This document shows, piece by piece, positions 54,759 to 63,239 of a stretch of 64,000 bases of DNA (positions are counted from its first letter, which is position 1; every line of letters begins with the position of its first letter). Source of the stretch: Shewanella mangrovisoli (GTDB lineage: Bacteria > Pseudomonadota > Gammaproteobacteria > Enterobacterales > Shewanellaceae); NCBI RefSeq assembly GCF_019457635.1, contig NZ_CP080412.1:2604001-2668000 (forward strand), written 5' to 3'. Below the pieces are notes generated by a model that made no database searches, was not told where the DNA came from, and worked only from the letters and a program-made list of their open reading frames with translations. The position numbers and the translations under genes were made by a program.

Positions 54759-56771
54759 TTATCCCTTCGCCAAAGTTTCATCCGAGGTATTGATGTTATC
54801 TTGTACGTCAGCCTGAGGTTGTGATGGCTCTTCGGCCTTAGTTTTCGCTTGCTGCTCAAGTCGTTGGCGCTCAGCTTCAGCTTCCTCCTCGGCCTTGGCT
54901 TTCGCTAGGGCCGCTTCTTCCGCCGCTTTGGCCTGTGCGGCTATCGCCTCTTGCTCGGCAATCGCCTGTTGGATTTTCGCTTCTTCAAGCGCCTCAACGG
55001 GCAATAGGCTGATTAACTCTATGCCATTGGGGAATTGGGTGTCATTACCTGACACAATCACGACTTTACCTTCTTTAGTCAGATACACTAACGGCAATGC
55101 CGTTTCGCCATAACGTTTGCGGAAATGCTCGAAGGTGAAGTTTTCAGTTAAGTTAGTGACTTTAAGCTGTGCCCCTTTCGCCATTTGACTGGCAATTTTG
55201 GCGTATGACACCGCATCACCAAACAAACATAATCGCTGTTTGTAAGTCTCTGATAATTGATGGCGCGCGCTGCCCTGCTCGGCATTGTTCAGGCCAAAGA
55301 CCTTTTTAGAGCCTAACACATCTTGAAAATAAAAGGTCACCAGCGGGTTTAACTGCTTATAAGGCGACATGATCAGCACTCGACCAATCCCGGTTAAATC
55401 CATATAGGTTTCAGCATGTTCTGAGGCAGGATTACCAAAATAGACCGGAATATTGTCCATCCGCGCGAGGCGAATGTTATCCCAGTTGCTGTCGGCCAGC
55501 AGCACTTTGATATCTTTGCTTTTTAAGATTTTTGCCAGCTCGCGGGAGAATTTGGAGGCTCCGAAAATTAATAATCCTTGCGCCGAACCCGACGTCACCC
55601 CAAGGTATTTGGCCCAGCGGCCCGCGGTTAAACTTTGGATAACGACAGTGCCGATAATGATTAAAAACACTAAGGGCACAATGGCATCGGCGCCCTGCAC
55701 ATTGGTGGCCTCTAACTTAATGGCGAATAAGGAAGACACCGCCGCCGCCACAATCCCCCGCGGCGCAATCCAACATAGGAACCATTTATCAGCCTTTGAG
55801 AGTGACGTCCCAATGCCTGACACCCAAATACTGAGCGGCCGCGCAACCAGCATAGTCACGGCGAGTACGCCTACCCCGCCCCAACCTAAATCCATCATGG
55901 CATTCGAGTCGAGTCTGGCGGCTAACAGGATAAATAAGGCAGAAATCAACAGCACTGTCAGTGTCTCTTTAAATTCGAGGATTTCAGCAATATCCACACC
56001 GCGCATATTCGCCAGCCAAATCCCCATCACAGTCACAGTGAGTAATCCGGACTCTTCCTGCAGTAGGTTGGAGCCGACAAAAATCCCTAACATTAGGGTT
56101 AATACTGCGGTATTTCGTAAATAATGCGGCAATAAATTACGGCGGATCACTTGGCCAATTAAGTAACCTGATGCTGCGCCTAAACCTAAGCCAAGCGTGA
56201 GCATGGAGCCTAGTGCATAGAGCACATGGCTCGTGGGGTCGCCAGATACCGTAATGTATTCAAACACTAATACAGCAAGTAGCGCACCAATGGGGTCAAT
56301 CACAATCCCTTCCCAGCGTAAAATACTCGCCAGTTGCGACTTAGGCCGTACGCTGCGCAGCATAGGCACTATCACGGTCGGGCCCGTGACCACCACGAGG
56401 GCGCCAAATAACAGTGCGACTTCCCAGCTAAAATTGAGCAGGTAAAAAGTCGCAACACTGATACAGCCCCAGGTGATCACCATGCCGATGCTCACTAAGT
56501 GCGTCACCATACGACCATGATCTTTAATCTCTTTAAAATTGAGGGTCAATGCCCCCTCAAACAGGATCACGGCAACACCGAGTGAAATGATAGGAAACAG
56601 TAAATCCCCAAAGATTTCATCGGGATTGAGTACCCCAAATGCCGGGCCTAACATCAAACCACAGAGTAGTAAGGGTAAAATTGCAGGTAACCTAAGCTTC
56701 CAACCAACCCATTGACAAAATAACGAAAGCACCCCGATAAGTGCTAACATCCCAGTGATTTTTTCAACCAT
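54759..56771 (-). CDS. CPA1-type cation:proton antiporter with TrkA-N domain
   Basis: A 670-residue membrane protein. About 12 hydrophobic segments (residues 1-390) form the Na+/H+ exchanger domain, with the ion-site aspartates probably in VIDPIGALLAVLV. An RCK/TrkA-N type nucleotide domain follows at about 395-500 (GLLIFGASKFSRELAKIL), then TrkA-C-like strands, and a C-terminal ~75-residue Ala/Glu/Lys/Gln-rich coiled coil (QAIAEQEAIAAQAKAAEEAA). It resembles Shewanella/Vibrio antiporters whose ion is unsettled. Upstream lies the tRNA-Asp pair; downstream the MITE-like element. Confidence 0.88.
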   Translation of the reverse strand: MVEKITGMLALIGVLSLFCQWVGWKLRLPAILPLLLCGLMLGPAFGVLNPDEIFGDLLFPIISLGVAVILFEGALTLNFKEIKDHGRMVTHLVSIGMVITWGCISVATFYLLNFSWEVALLFGALVVVTGPTVIVPMLRSVRPKSQLASILRWEGIVIDPIGALLAVLVFEYITVSGDPTSHVLYALGSMLTLGLGLGAASGYLIGQVIRRNLLPHYLRNTAVLTLMLGIFVGSNLLQEESGLLTVTVMGIWLANMRGVDIAEILEFKETLTVLLISALFILLAARLDSNAMMDLGWGGVGVLAVTMLVARPLSIWVSGIGTSLSKADKWFLCWIAPRGIVAAAVSSLFAIKLEATNVQGADAIVPLVFLIIIGTVVIQSLTAGRWAKYLGVTSGSAQGLLIFGASKFSRELAKILKSKDIKVLLADSNWDNIRLARMDNIPVYFGNPASEHAETYMDLTGIGRVLIMSPYKQLNPLVTFYFQDVLGSKKVFGLNNAEQGSARHQLSETYKQRLCLFGDAVSYAKIASQMAKGAQLKVTNLTENFTFEHFRKRYGETALPLVYLTKEGKVVIVSGNDTQFPNGIELISLLPVEALEEAKIQQAIAEQEAIAAQAKAAEEAALAKAKAEEEAEAERQRLEQQAKTKAEEPSQPQADVQDNINTSDETLAKG

Positions 56772-57021
56772 ATAACGTCCTTTAGTTGGTATGGAGTGGT
56801 CAGTATTAACTCAACCTAACACGCTTTTTTCATACAGAAAAATGAACTATTGGTGATAACAATAGCAGCAAAAAAAGCAGTCCTGTAACTCGAATAGACC
56901 GATTGACAGCGAATATTCAGCTTTCAGTAGAAATAAAGGGGTAACAAGAAACAATACCTTAGGCATTAGGTAAGGTATTAAGCAGAAATACAGAGGCAAA
57001 ATGCTCTGAAAAGATACATAG
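56772..57021. other. Intergenic stretch upstream of the antiporter gene
   Basis: About 250 bp between the antiporter start and the tRNA terminator. No gene; promoter not pinned down. Confidence 0.4.
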
Positions 57022-57049
57022 AAAAAAGCCCCATCTTTCGATGGGGCTT
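57022..57049 (-). terminator. tRNA-Asp operon terminator
   Basis: Stem AAGCCCCAT/ATGGGGCTT around CTTTCG, followed on the minus strand by a T-run (TTTTTTC); located 9 nt after the second tRNA. Confidence 0.9.
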
Positions 57050-57057
57050 ATTCTATT

Positions 57058-57134
57058 TGGCGGAGCGGACGGGACTCGAACCCGCGACCCCCGGCGTGAC
57101 AGGCCGGTATTCTAACCAACTGAACTACCGCTCC
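57058..57134 (-). tRNA. tRNA-Asp (GTC)
   Basis: 77-nt tRNA with encoded CCA. Acceptor stem GGAGCGG pairs with CCGCTCC, discriminator G, anticodon GTC in CCTGTCACGCC, D-loop AGTTGGTTAGAA and T-loop GGTTCGAGTCC. Identical to the copy at 57191-57267; distal gene of the pair. Confidence 0.97.
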
Positions 57135-57190
57135 AAACTTTTATTATACCGCTACTAGAGCACTATAATTTTAACTTTCAAGAACTTGAC

Positions 57191-57267
57191 TGGCGGAGCG
57201 GACGGGACTCGAACCCGCGACCCCCGGCGTGACAGGCCGGTATTCTAACCAACTGAACTACCGCTCC
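57191..57267 (-). tRNA. tRNA-Asp (GTC), second copy
   Basis: Identical to the other copy over all 77 nt; the two are separated by 56 bp and transcribed together from the promoter at 57284-57312. Proximal gene of the pair. Confidence 0.97.
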
Positions 57268-57283
57268 ACTCAAGTTGCGGTGA

Positions 57284-57312
57284 ATAATACGGTTGAGCGT
57301 TCGAAGCGTCAA
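57284..57312 (-). promoter_or_regulatory. tRNA-Asp sigma70 promoter
   Basis: On the minus strand -35 TTGACG (57307-57312) and -10 TATTAT (57284-57289) with a 17-bp spacer; start of transcription expected near 57277, 10 nt before the first tRNA. A near-ideal stable-RNA promoter. Confidence 0.85.
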
Positions 57313-57432
57313 CCGTTTTTTTCACTCAATTGCATCGTTTAGTTAAAATTTCGCCAAACTTAACAAAACCCCATGATAAGTGGACAAAATATCTGCAAGC
57401 TGACGTCGAAATAGCCAAACAATTCTGTACTT

Positions 57433-59001
57433 TTATCGGCGATTATCCGGCTCATCCGGCATGGTCAAATCAATCTCATCGAGGGATGGCGCCTCTGGCT
57501 TATTCTGCCCGGCCTCATCTAACATCCGTTGCTCTGCGGCGGCCAGTGCCTGTGCGAGACTTTGACGCTTACGCCAGAAAATCAGCCCCGCGACCCCAAG
57601 CAGTACTAGCACGGCATTGATGGTAATGATCCAAAACAGCGCATCCTGTTTTGCTAGGGCCTCTTCTTCGGCGGCCTTTTGCGCAGCAACGGCGGCTAGC
57701 TCCTCTTCACTCGGTGGCGGTTCAGGAGGCTGCACTAAGTTAAAGAAGAGTTCTGGCAAATCGAGCAGGATTTCACGGCCTGTGACTGTGGTGGTCGCCA
57801 CAGTGCCTTTAATACGGTAACTACCAAACTCGGTCACTGGCGGTATCGGCAGTTCAGTATCGCTCTCCTTAAGCCCATGAACTACAAGGGGAAGCTGCAA
57901 ACCTGCTGGCCCAACAAGCTCGAATGAAAAATGGGTTTCAGCCAATTGCAGCACACTGCTATCGGCATGCAACATGATTTTCCATCGCCCCGTTAACGGG
58001 TCATCAGGGGTGATCACCTCGGCATTCACGGGACGCGGCGATAAGGTAAAGGGAAAAGAAACCTGCCGCTCAAACACGTTATTACGGGCTTGGACCACAA
58101 AGTCGTACTCGCCCCAGGGCTGTTTTAGATTGATATCACTGGTAAACATGCCATCGTCAGGTCTTTCATCGAACTTTTCGCCATTATCTTTGTAAGAACC
58201 GACAATAATGTCACCGGCGGCAAAGTTTTCATCCCCTGCACGATGTTTACTCACAAAATGGGCTGTCCATTCGACAAGATAATCGAGCCCCGGCATGCGC
58301 ACCCGCTCCGCATCCCCCATCAATTGAGCAACCACTTTGGTTTCTTCACCTTGGAATAGCGGCTGTGGCAGTTGCTGCACTTCAATTTCAAGCTTAGAGA
58401 CTCGCTTAAGTTGCGAACCCGGCACCACCTTACCCACCAGCTGCCAAGGGCCAGGCTGAGGCGACTCGATATAAATAATGTCGCCAGTAATGCCATCGAC
58501 CCATTTTACCGTTTCAGGGTGACGGTTGGCGTACCACTTGCTGCCGTCGGGCAATACGATCACCACTGGCGCCGAACCGTACTCCCGCTGGATCAACAGC
58601 GTCATGCTGCTGACCATATGGTCCACCCGAAAGCGATTTTTAAGCTCAGAGGCGGTATCGATGGGCACCACTTTGCGAGTCGCAGGTTTGGGCGGTTTAG
58701 CTTGCGCGGCCTCACTCGTCTTGGCATTAACTGGCTTTTCGGCGCTCGCTTGCCCGTCAGCAGCTTTATCTGCACTCGCATTAGCCTCACTGACTGTTGG
58801 CTCACTGACTTGAGCATTACTGGGTTTTGCAGCACTGGGCTGAGCCTCTTGGGCCTTTGGCGCCATATTGGCAGGCTGCTCAGTGGTTTTAGCCGCAGTA
58901 GGTTCAGCATCGGCGGCAAGCAAAGAAGCGCTCAAGCAGAGGCCGCCGAGCACTAAAGTGGTATTTCGTAGGGATTTTCGCAGCGACATCGTCATAGGCA
59001 A
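57433..59001 (-). CDS. TIGR03503-family membrane-anchored protein
   Basis: A 522-residue protein of the TIGR03503 family, known mainly in Shewanella, Vibrio and relatives, function unknown. Signal peptide (TLVLGGLCLSASLLAADA), then an Ala/Pro/Glu/Lys low-complexity linker (about 30-110) with TSEAAQAKPPKPATR, a beta-rich periplasmic part (VVIVLPDGSKWYANRHPE and later strands) and a single C-terminal membrane segment ALFWIITINAVLVLLGVAGLIFW followed by RKRQ and a short cytoplasmic tail. It begins only 4 bp after the dnaQ stop, so it likely belongs to the dnaQ transcript. Confidence 0.88.
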   Translation of the reverse strand: MPMTMSLRKSLRNTTLVLGGLCLSASLLAADAEPTAAKTTEQPANMAPKAQEAQPSAAKPSNAQVSEPTVSEANASADKAADGQASAEKPVNAKTSEAAQAKPPKPATRKVVPIDTASELKNRFRVDHMVSSMTLLIQREYGSAPVVIVLPDGSKWYANRHPETVKWVDGITGDIIYIESPQPGPWQLVGKVVPGSQLKRVSKLEIEVQQLPQPLFQGEETKVVAQLMGDAERVRMPGLDYLVEWTAHFVSKHRAGDENFAAGDIIVGSYKDNGEKFDERPDDGMFTSDINLKQPWGEYDFVVQARNNVFERQVSFPFTLSPRPVNAEVITPDDPLTGRWKIMLHADSSVLQLAETHFSFELVGPAGLQLPLVVHGLKESDTELPIPPVTEFGSYRIKGTVATTTVTGREILLDLPELFFNLVQPPEPPPSEEELAAVAAQKAAEEEALAKQDALFWIITINAVLVLLGVAGLIFWRKRQSLAQALAAAEQRMLDEAGQNKPEAPSLDEIDLTMPDEPDNRR

Positions 59002-59005
59002 TAAA

Positions 59006-59734
59006 TTATCCTCTCCAGAGGCATTTCCCTGATTTTGCGACTAAATCAAGACGCTTTTCATGCATAACGAGTTCATCGGCCGATGCGCTGATCACTTTAA
59101 GATTAAGTGATGCGGGATCAAAGCGTTGGATGCCCCCCGCCTCTTGACCGACTTCATCGTTAGAGAGATTGAACTTGGTCTGCCCGCCTGTCATTGCCAA
59201 ATACACATCGGCTAAGATCTCGGCGTCGAGTAATGCGCCGTGGTACAGGCGGCGGGAGTTATCGATACCGTAGCGCTTACATAGGGCGTCTAAGTTGTTC
59301 TTTTGCCCGGGATGCAAAAATTTTGCGATATCGAGGGAGTCTAAGATCTCACAGATTTCACTGGTCTTTGGCCCTAATGGCTGCAACAACGAAAACTCAT
59401 GGTCCATAAAGCTCACGTCGAAGTTTGCGTTATGAGCCACAATTTCGGCGCCACTGATAAAATCGATAAATTCTTGCGCTATCTGATAGAACCTAGGCTC
59501 ATTGGCGACACGCTCATCGGTGATGCCGTGAACCGCAATCGCTTCTGGGTCAATCGCTTGGCCGGGATTGATATATTGATGGAAATAACGGCCCGTTAAA
59601 CGGCGGTTTATCACCTCAACGCACCCTATCTCAATAATTCTGTGGCCTAAATACACTGCACCACTGCCTTGGTTCATACCCGTGGTTTCAGTATCCAAAA
59701 TAACCTGACGGCTTGCGTTTGAGATAATATTCAT
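59006..59734 (-). CDS. dnaQ: DNA polymerase III epsilon subunit
   Basis: Proofreading 3'-5' exonuclease of DNA polymerase III, 242 residues, with the DEDDh active site: [10 protein letters not shown] (D and E near 14/16), [14 protein letters not shown] (D near 106) and [15 protein letters not shown] (H and D near 165/170). The C-terminal ~60 residues include the part that binds the alpha subunit. Divergent from rnhA across 67-70 bp, the conserved gammaproteobacterial arrangement. Confidence 0.96.
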   Translation of the reverse strand: MNIISNASRQVILDTETTGMNQGSGAVYLGHRIIEIGCVEVINRRLTGRYFHQYINPGQAIDPEAIAVHGITDERVANEPRFYQIAQEFIDFISGAEIVAHNANFDVSFMDHEFSLLQPLGPKTSEICEILDSLDIAKFLHPGQKNNLDALCKRYGIDNSRRLYHGALLDAEILADVYLAMTGGQTKFNLSNDEVGQEAGGIQRFDPASLNLKVISASADELVMHEKRLDLVAKSGKCLWRG

Positions 59735-59804
59735 ACTTTTATGCGCTTCTTATGACATTTTTTGGTTATACTCGGCCGGTATTTACGCTGCGGGTAACCA
59801 TTTG

Positions 59805-60281
59805 ATGACTGAACTAAAACTGATCCACATCTTCACCGATGGCTCTTGCTTAGGCAACCCTGGCCCCGGTGGCTATGGCATTGTAATGAATTATAAGGGC
59901 CATACAAAGGAGATGTCCGATGGTTTTGCCTTGACGACCAATAATCGCATGGAATTATTAGCCCCCATCGTCGCCCTCGAGGCGTTAAAAGAGCCTTGCA
60001 AGGTCATTTTAACCAGCGATAGCCAATATATGCGCCAAGGGATCACCACCTGGATCCATGGCTGGAAGAAAAAAGGCTGGATGACCTCGAATCGTACGCC
60101 AGTGAAAAATGTTGATCTCTGGAAACGTTTAGACAAAGCCGCCCAACTCCATCAAATTGATTGGCGTTGGGTGAAAGGCCACGCCGGACACGCTGAAAAC
60201 GAGCGCTGCGATCAACTCGCCCGCGCCGCCGCTGAAGCCAGCCCTATCCAAGTCGATGAAGGTTATCAGCCTGAGTCCTAA
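59805..60281 (+). CDS. rnhA: Ribonuclease HI
   Basis: A 158-residue enzyme that cleaves RNA in RNA-DNA hybrids. Active-site residues: D in [12 protein letters not shown] (D10-like), E in NNRMELLAP (E48), D in [11 protein letters not shown] (D70) and D in [10 protein letters not shown] (D134). Start ATG at 59805; a TTG one codon earlier is possible. Divergent from dnaQ, as in E. coli. Confidence 0.97.
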   Translation: MTELKLIHIFTDGSCLGNPGPGGYGIVMNYKGHTKEMSDGFALTTNNRMELLAPIVALEALKEPCKVILTSDSQYMRQGITTWIHGWKKKGWMTSNRTPVKNVDLWKRLDKAAQLHQIDWRWVKGHAGHAENERCDQLARAAAEASPIQVDEGYQPES

Positions 60282-60329
60282 TACCTGCACTCACTTCGGC
60301 GTTTATTTCGGCGCTAAACGTTGCGCCGA

Positions 60330-61229
60330 TCACTCCCGAGATAAATGGAAAAAATTATCGCAAAACTGCACAAAGGCTAGGCCTAATGACGTGGCTTGGC
60401 GGCTCTTGTGGGTAATCCGATAAAACTGTCGCTCTAGCACTAGGCCTTCAATGGTTACCAGTGCCAGCTCTTTTCGGCTGATGTCTTTATCCAGCGCCAA
60501 CTCCGAGAGCACGCCCAGTCCAGCGCCTTGTTTTACTGCAAGCTTAATGGCATCGGGGGTGGTAAAGCAGAATTTCGCCTCAGGCTGCATGCCTAATTCA
60601 TTGGCTGCATTGACAAAATATTCACGCGTGCCCGAGCCTTCCTCCCTTAATACCCAAGATTGACCTTTGACTGCCGCGGGTTTAACCGTCTGCCCCGCGA
60701 GGGGATGCGCGGGATGACAAAAGACTAATAGTCTGTCTTTATGCCAAGGCTCAATATTCAAGCGATTATCGGTGCAATGCCCTTCAATAAACCCCATTTC
60801 GGCGCGAAATTGTGCGACCGATTGGATCACTTCTTGGGTATTGGTAATGGCCACATCTACATGGGTCTGCGTATGTTGCTGGCAAAAGGCCACCGCCGCT
60901 TTTGCTAACAAATAGTTACCAATAGTGGAACTGGTGCTCACGCTTAAATGCCCGACTAAATCTCCGTCTTGGCGCGTAAACGCCTGCTCGATTTGCTCGA
61001 CTCTATGTAACAAGTCCGTCGCCAGTGGCAGTAACAAATTCCCTTGGGAGTTGAGCTGTAATCGATTGCCAATCCGCTCAAATAAACGGGCGTTGAGCTG
61101 CTTTTCTAATTCGGCCAAGGCCATGGAGGTCGCAGGCGGCGACAGATTAACTTGCTCCGCCGCTTTTGCCACTTGTCCACTGCGTGCAACGGCTTCAAAC
61201 ACCGCAAGTTGCCTTAAGGTTATTCGCAT
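60330..61229 (-). CDS. LysR-family transcriptional regulator
   Basis: A 299-residue LysR regulator. The N-terminal winged helix MRITLRQLAVFEAVARSGQVAKAAEQVNLSPPATSMALAELE is complete, followed by the inducer-binding periplasmic-like domain (about 90-295). It lies between rnhA and the yafS-like gene in place of nothing in the E. coli order, so it is an insertion in this neighbourhood. It is convergent with rnhA and has the yafS-like gene upstream on the same strand (24-bp gap). The target genes are unknown. Confidence 0.92.
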   Translation of the reverse strand: MRITLRQLAVFEAVARSGQVAKAAEQVNLSPPATSMALAELEKQLNARLFERIGNRLQLNSQGNLLLPLATDLLHRVEQIEQAFTRQDGDLVGHLSVSTSSTIGNYLLAKAAVAFCQQHTQTHVDVAITNTQEVIQSVAQFRAEMGFIEGHCTDNRLNIEPWHKDRLLVFCHPAHPLAGQTVKPAAVKGQSWVLREEGSGTREYFVNAANELGMQPEAKFCFTTPDAIKLAVKQGAGLGVLSELALDKDISRKELALVTIEGLVLERQFYRITHKSRQATSLGLAFVQFCDNFFHLSRE

Positions 61230-61253
61230 AACAGACTCATTGATGGATAAAAG

Positions 61254-61970
61254 TTATTTGGTATGTTCAGATAAGTGCCCGGTTCGACCCGCGCTCGGGG
61301 CTGTAGTCCAATTCGGCTGTAATACTTTACGTTTGTCGCGGATGGGCGTTAATGGCGACTCTAATTTACGCGCCACGATCAAATATAAGCTGCCCGCACT
61401 GGGTAGCCATGAGGCCAAGGTTTGCTGCATAAAACGGCCGTCATTAAACTCACCAATTAACGGGTGATAAACTAAACGCTCATCGCTGACGACTTGATAG
61501 CCTAATAACCCTAACCAATCTCGCACTCGAGACGGCATGAAAAAACGCCCACACCAGGGCAGATTGTCCTGATATTTTGGCCATAACTTACCCAGAAACA
61601 CTGGGCTTAGGGGATTAAAGCCCACGATAAATAAGTAGCCGCCGGCGATCAACACCCTGTCGGTTTCCCGCAGGATACGGTAAGGATCGGCTTCAAATTC
61701 TAGCAGCAGGCTCATCAGCACCGCATCGATCACCCCATTCTGTAGGGGTAAATGGCAAAAATCGCCAATTAATGAGGCATTAGGTTCTGAGCACAGAGAG
61801 AAATGGTGCGCTACGGGGGATGCCATGCTCGAGAGATCGGCGCTTAAGGGGCCAAGTTTGAGTAAGTGGTAACCAAACACCCTTGGCCACCAATCGGCAA
61901 GCTTATCGGCAACGGCTTGTTGGAGTGCAGGACCATTGGGCAGATCGTCCCATTGCTCGGGTTTGCGCAT
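61254..61970 (-). CDS. YafS-like SAM-dependent methyltransferase
   Basis: A 238-residue class I methyltransferase. Start at the ATG giving MRKPEQWDDLPNGPALQQAV; a longer frame runs upstream without a credible ribosome site. The methyltransferase fold is seen in FHYLLKLG-type N-terminal parts and VDAVLMSLLLEFEADPYRILRETDRVLIAGGYLFIVGFN (post-motif). It lies between the LysR gene and divergent gloB, the same position as yafS in E. coli (gloB-yafS-rnhA). The substrate is unknown. Confidence 0.85.
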   Translation of the reverse strand: MRKPEQWDDLPNGPALQQAVADKLADWWPRVFGYHLLKLGPLSADLSSMASPVAHHFSLCSEPNASLIGDFCHLPLQNGVIDAVLMSLLLEFEADPYRILRETDRVLIAGGYLFIVGFNPLSPVFLGKLWPKYQDNLPWCGRFFMPSRVRDWLGLLGYQVVSDERLVYHPLIGEFNDGRFMQQTLASWLPSAGSLYLIVARKLESPLTPIRDKRKVLQPNWTTAPSAGRTGHLSEHTK

Positions 61971-62183
61971 AGAACTGTTATACGACACAAGTCTCCTCCC
62001 TTCCCGTAACCCATATGCTAAATGCTGAATGCAAATCACCCATCTTGCCCATTACCGCCTTGGCATTTGTCCCTAGCTTATGCCATAAGCAATTGTCATG
62101 GGCAATTGCAACAGTCGCCAAGTGAGCCCCTCTTATGGATAATAACCTTATCTTCAAAACGAAATACAGCGATCGGCGGTGCT

Positions 62184-62990
62184 ATGCTCACTATAACAGC
62201 GATTAATGCCTTTAATGACAATTATATCTGGGTGTTGCGACAAGACTCCCAGCAAGCCGTGTATGTGGTTGACCCGGGCGATGCCAATGTCGTGCTCGAC
62301 TATTTACGCACACAGCAACTCTCGTTAGCGGGTATTTTGATCACCCATCACCATAGGGATCACACGGGTGGGATCGCCGCCCTCGCGGCCCATGTTAAGC
62401 AGACCACAGGCAATGACTTAGCCGTTTATGGTCCACAAAGTGAAGATATTCAAGGCATCAATCAACCAATTGAGCCAACGCTGAGTGATACACTCACCCT
62501 GCCTTTTATTGACGCGCCAGTGCGTATCCTGTCCGTACCCGGGCATACGGCTGGGCATATCGCCTATCTGGTTGATGACGCATTATTTTGCGGTGATACC
62601 CTCTTTAGCGCAGGTTGCGGCCGCTTATTTGAAGGCACCCCAAGACAAATGTGGCAATCCTTAAGCCAGCTCGCAGCGCTGCCCGATGAAACCCGAGTCT
62701 ACTGCGCCCATGAATACACTTTATCAAATCTGAAGTTTGCCCAAACGGTCGATACTGATAATGAAGCGCTTAACGCCTATGTGGAGCAGGCAAGCACCCT
62801 TCGTGCCCAAGGCAAAGCTACCATTCCCTCTACGATCGGATTAGAGCGAGCCATTAATCCCTTCCTACGCCCTTTGTCGCCCACCATAGTCGACAGCATA
62901 AAAATTCAGTTTTGTGATCAAGATCTGACTAAAGCAGATGAACTGACCTGTTTTACCCTACTCAGGCAGTGGAAAGATATTTTTAAGTAA
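62184..62990 (+). CDS. gloB: Hydroxyacylglutathione hydrolase (glyoxalase II)
   Basis: A 268-residue metallo-beta-lactamase-fold enzyme that hydrolyses S-lactoylglutathione in methylglyoxal detoxification. The metal motif is [14 protein letters not shown] (about 50-63), then [30 protein letters not shown] and [11 protein letters not shown]. Start at the ATG 62184 ([16 protein letters not shown]); an in-frame upstream start would add 54 odd residues. The ribosome site is weak (GGCGG). Divergent from the yafS-like gene and followed by mltD, as in E. coli. Confidence 0.96.
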   Translation: MLTITAINAFNDNYIWVLRQDSQQAVYVVDPGDANVVLDYLRTQQLSLAGILITHHHRDHTGGIAALAAHVKQTTGNDLAVYGPQSEDIQGINQPIEPTLSDTLTLPFIDAPVRILSVPGHTAGHIAYLVDDALFCGDTLFSAGCGRLFEGTPRQMWQSLSQLAALPDETRVYCAHEYTLSNLKFAQTVDTDNEALNAYVEQASTLRAQGKATIPSTIGLERAINPFLRPLSPTIVDSIKIQFCDQDLTKADELTCFTLLRQWKDIFK

Positions 62991-63030
62991 AAAACGATCT
63001 ATTTATGGCTGAAATTTATACAGTTTTTTC

Positions 63031-63057
63031 CACTTTTGATGATGTAAATCAAAAGTG
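63031..63057. promoter_or_regulatory. Inverted repeat in the gloB-mltD gap with FNR-like core
   Basis: Perfect 10-bp arms CACTTTTGAT and ATCAAAAGTG with a 7-nt spacer; no U-tract follows, so an intrinsic terminator is unlikely. Within it, ATGATGTAAATCAA matches the FNR/EtrA consensus TTGATNNNNATCAA except for the first base (63039-63052). Mapped about 190 bp before mltD. Binding is only predicted. Confidence 0.5.
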
Positions 63058-63239
63058 ACCCTACAAGATGTACGATAATTTAGGGACAAGATCAAAAAGA
63101 TCCCATAGAATGGCTCGTTTTTGCGTGAATACTTTGCGCTCTGTGTTGCCGCTATTTACATAATAATCAATTCGTTAGCTTATTTAGGCTAGATGAAATT
63201 GTGCAGTGGCAATGCACTAACAGAGGACTATCGTTTTCC

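Noticed and set aside
55453..56124. 223-codon open frame on the plus strand inside the antiporter gene
   Set aside because: Mirror of a hydrophobic membrane gene; composition is typical of antisense frames and lacks a ribosome site.
57058..57267. Tandem tRNA-Asp pair considered as a phage or island attachment site
   Set aside because: No partial tRNA copy, integrase or island flank is seen next to it; simple gene duplication explains it.
58372..58956. 194-codon open frame opposite the TIGR03503 gene
   Set aside because: Overlaps a low-complexity coding stretch; no family recognised.
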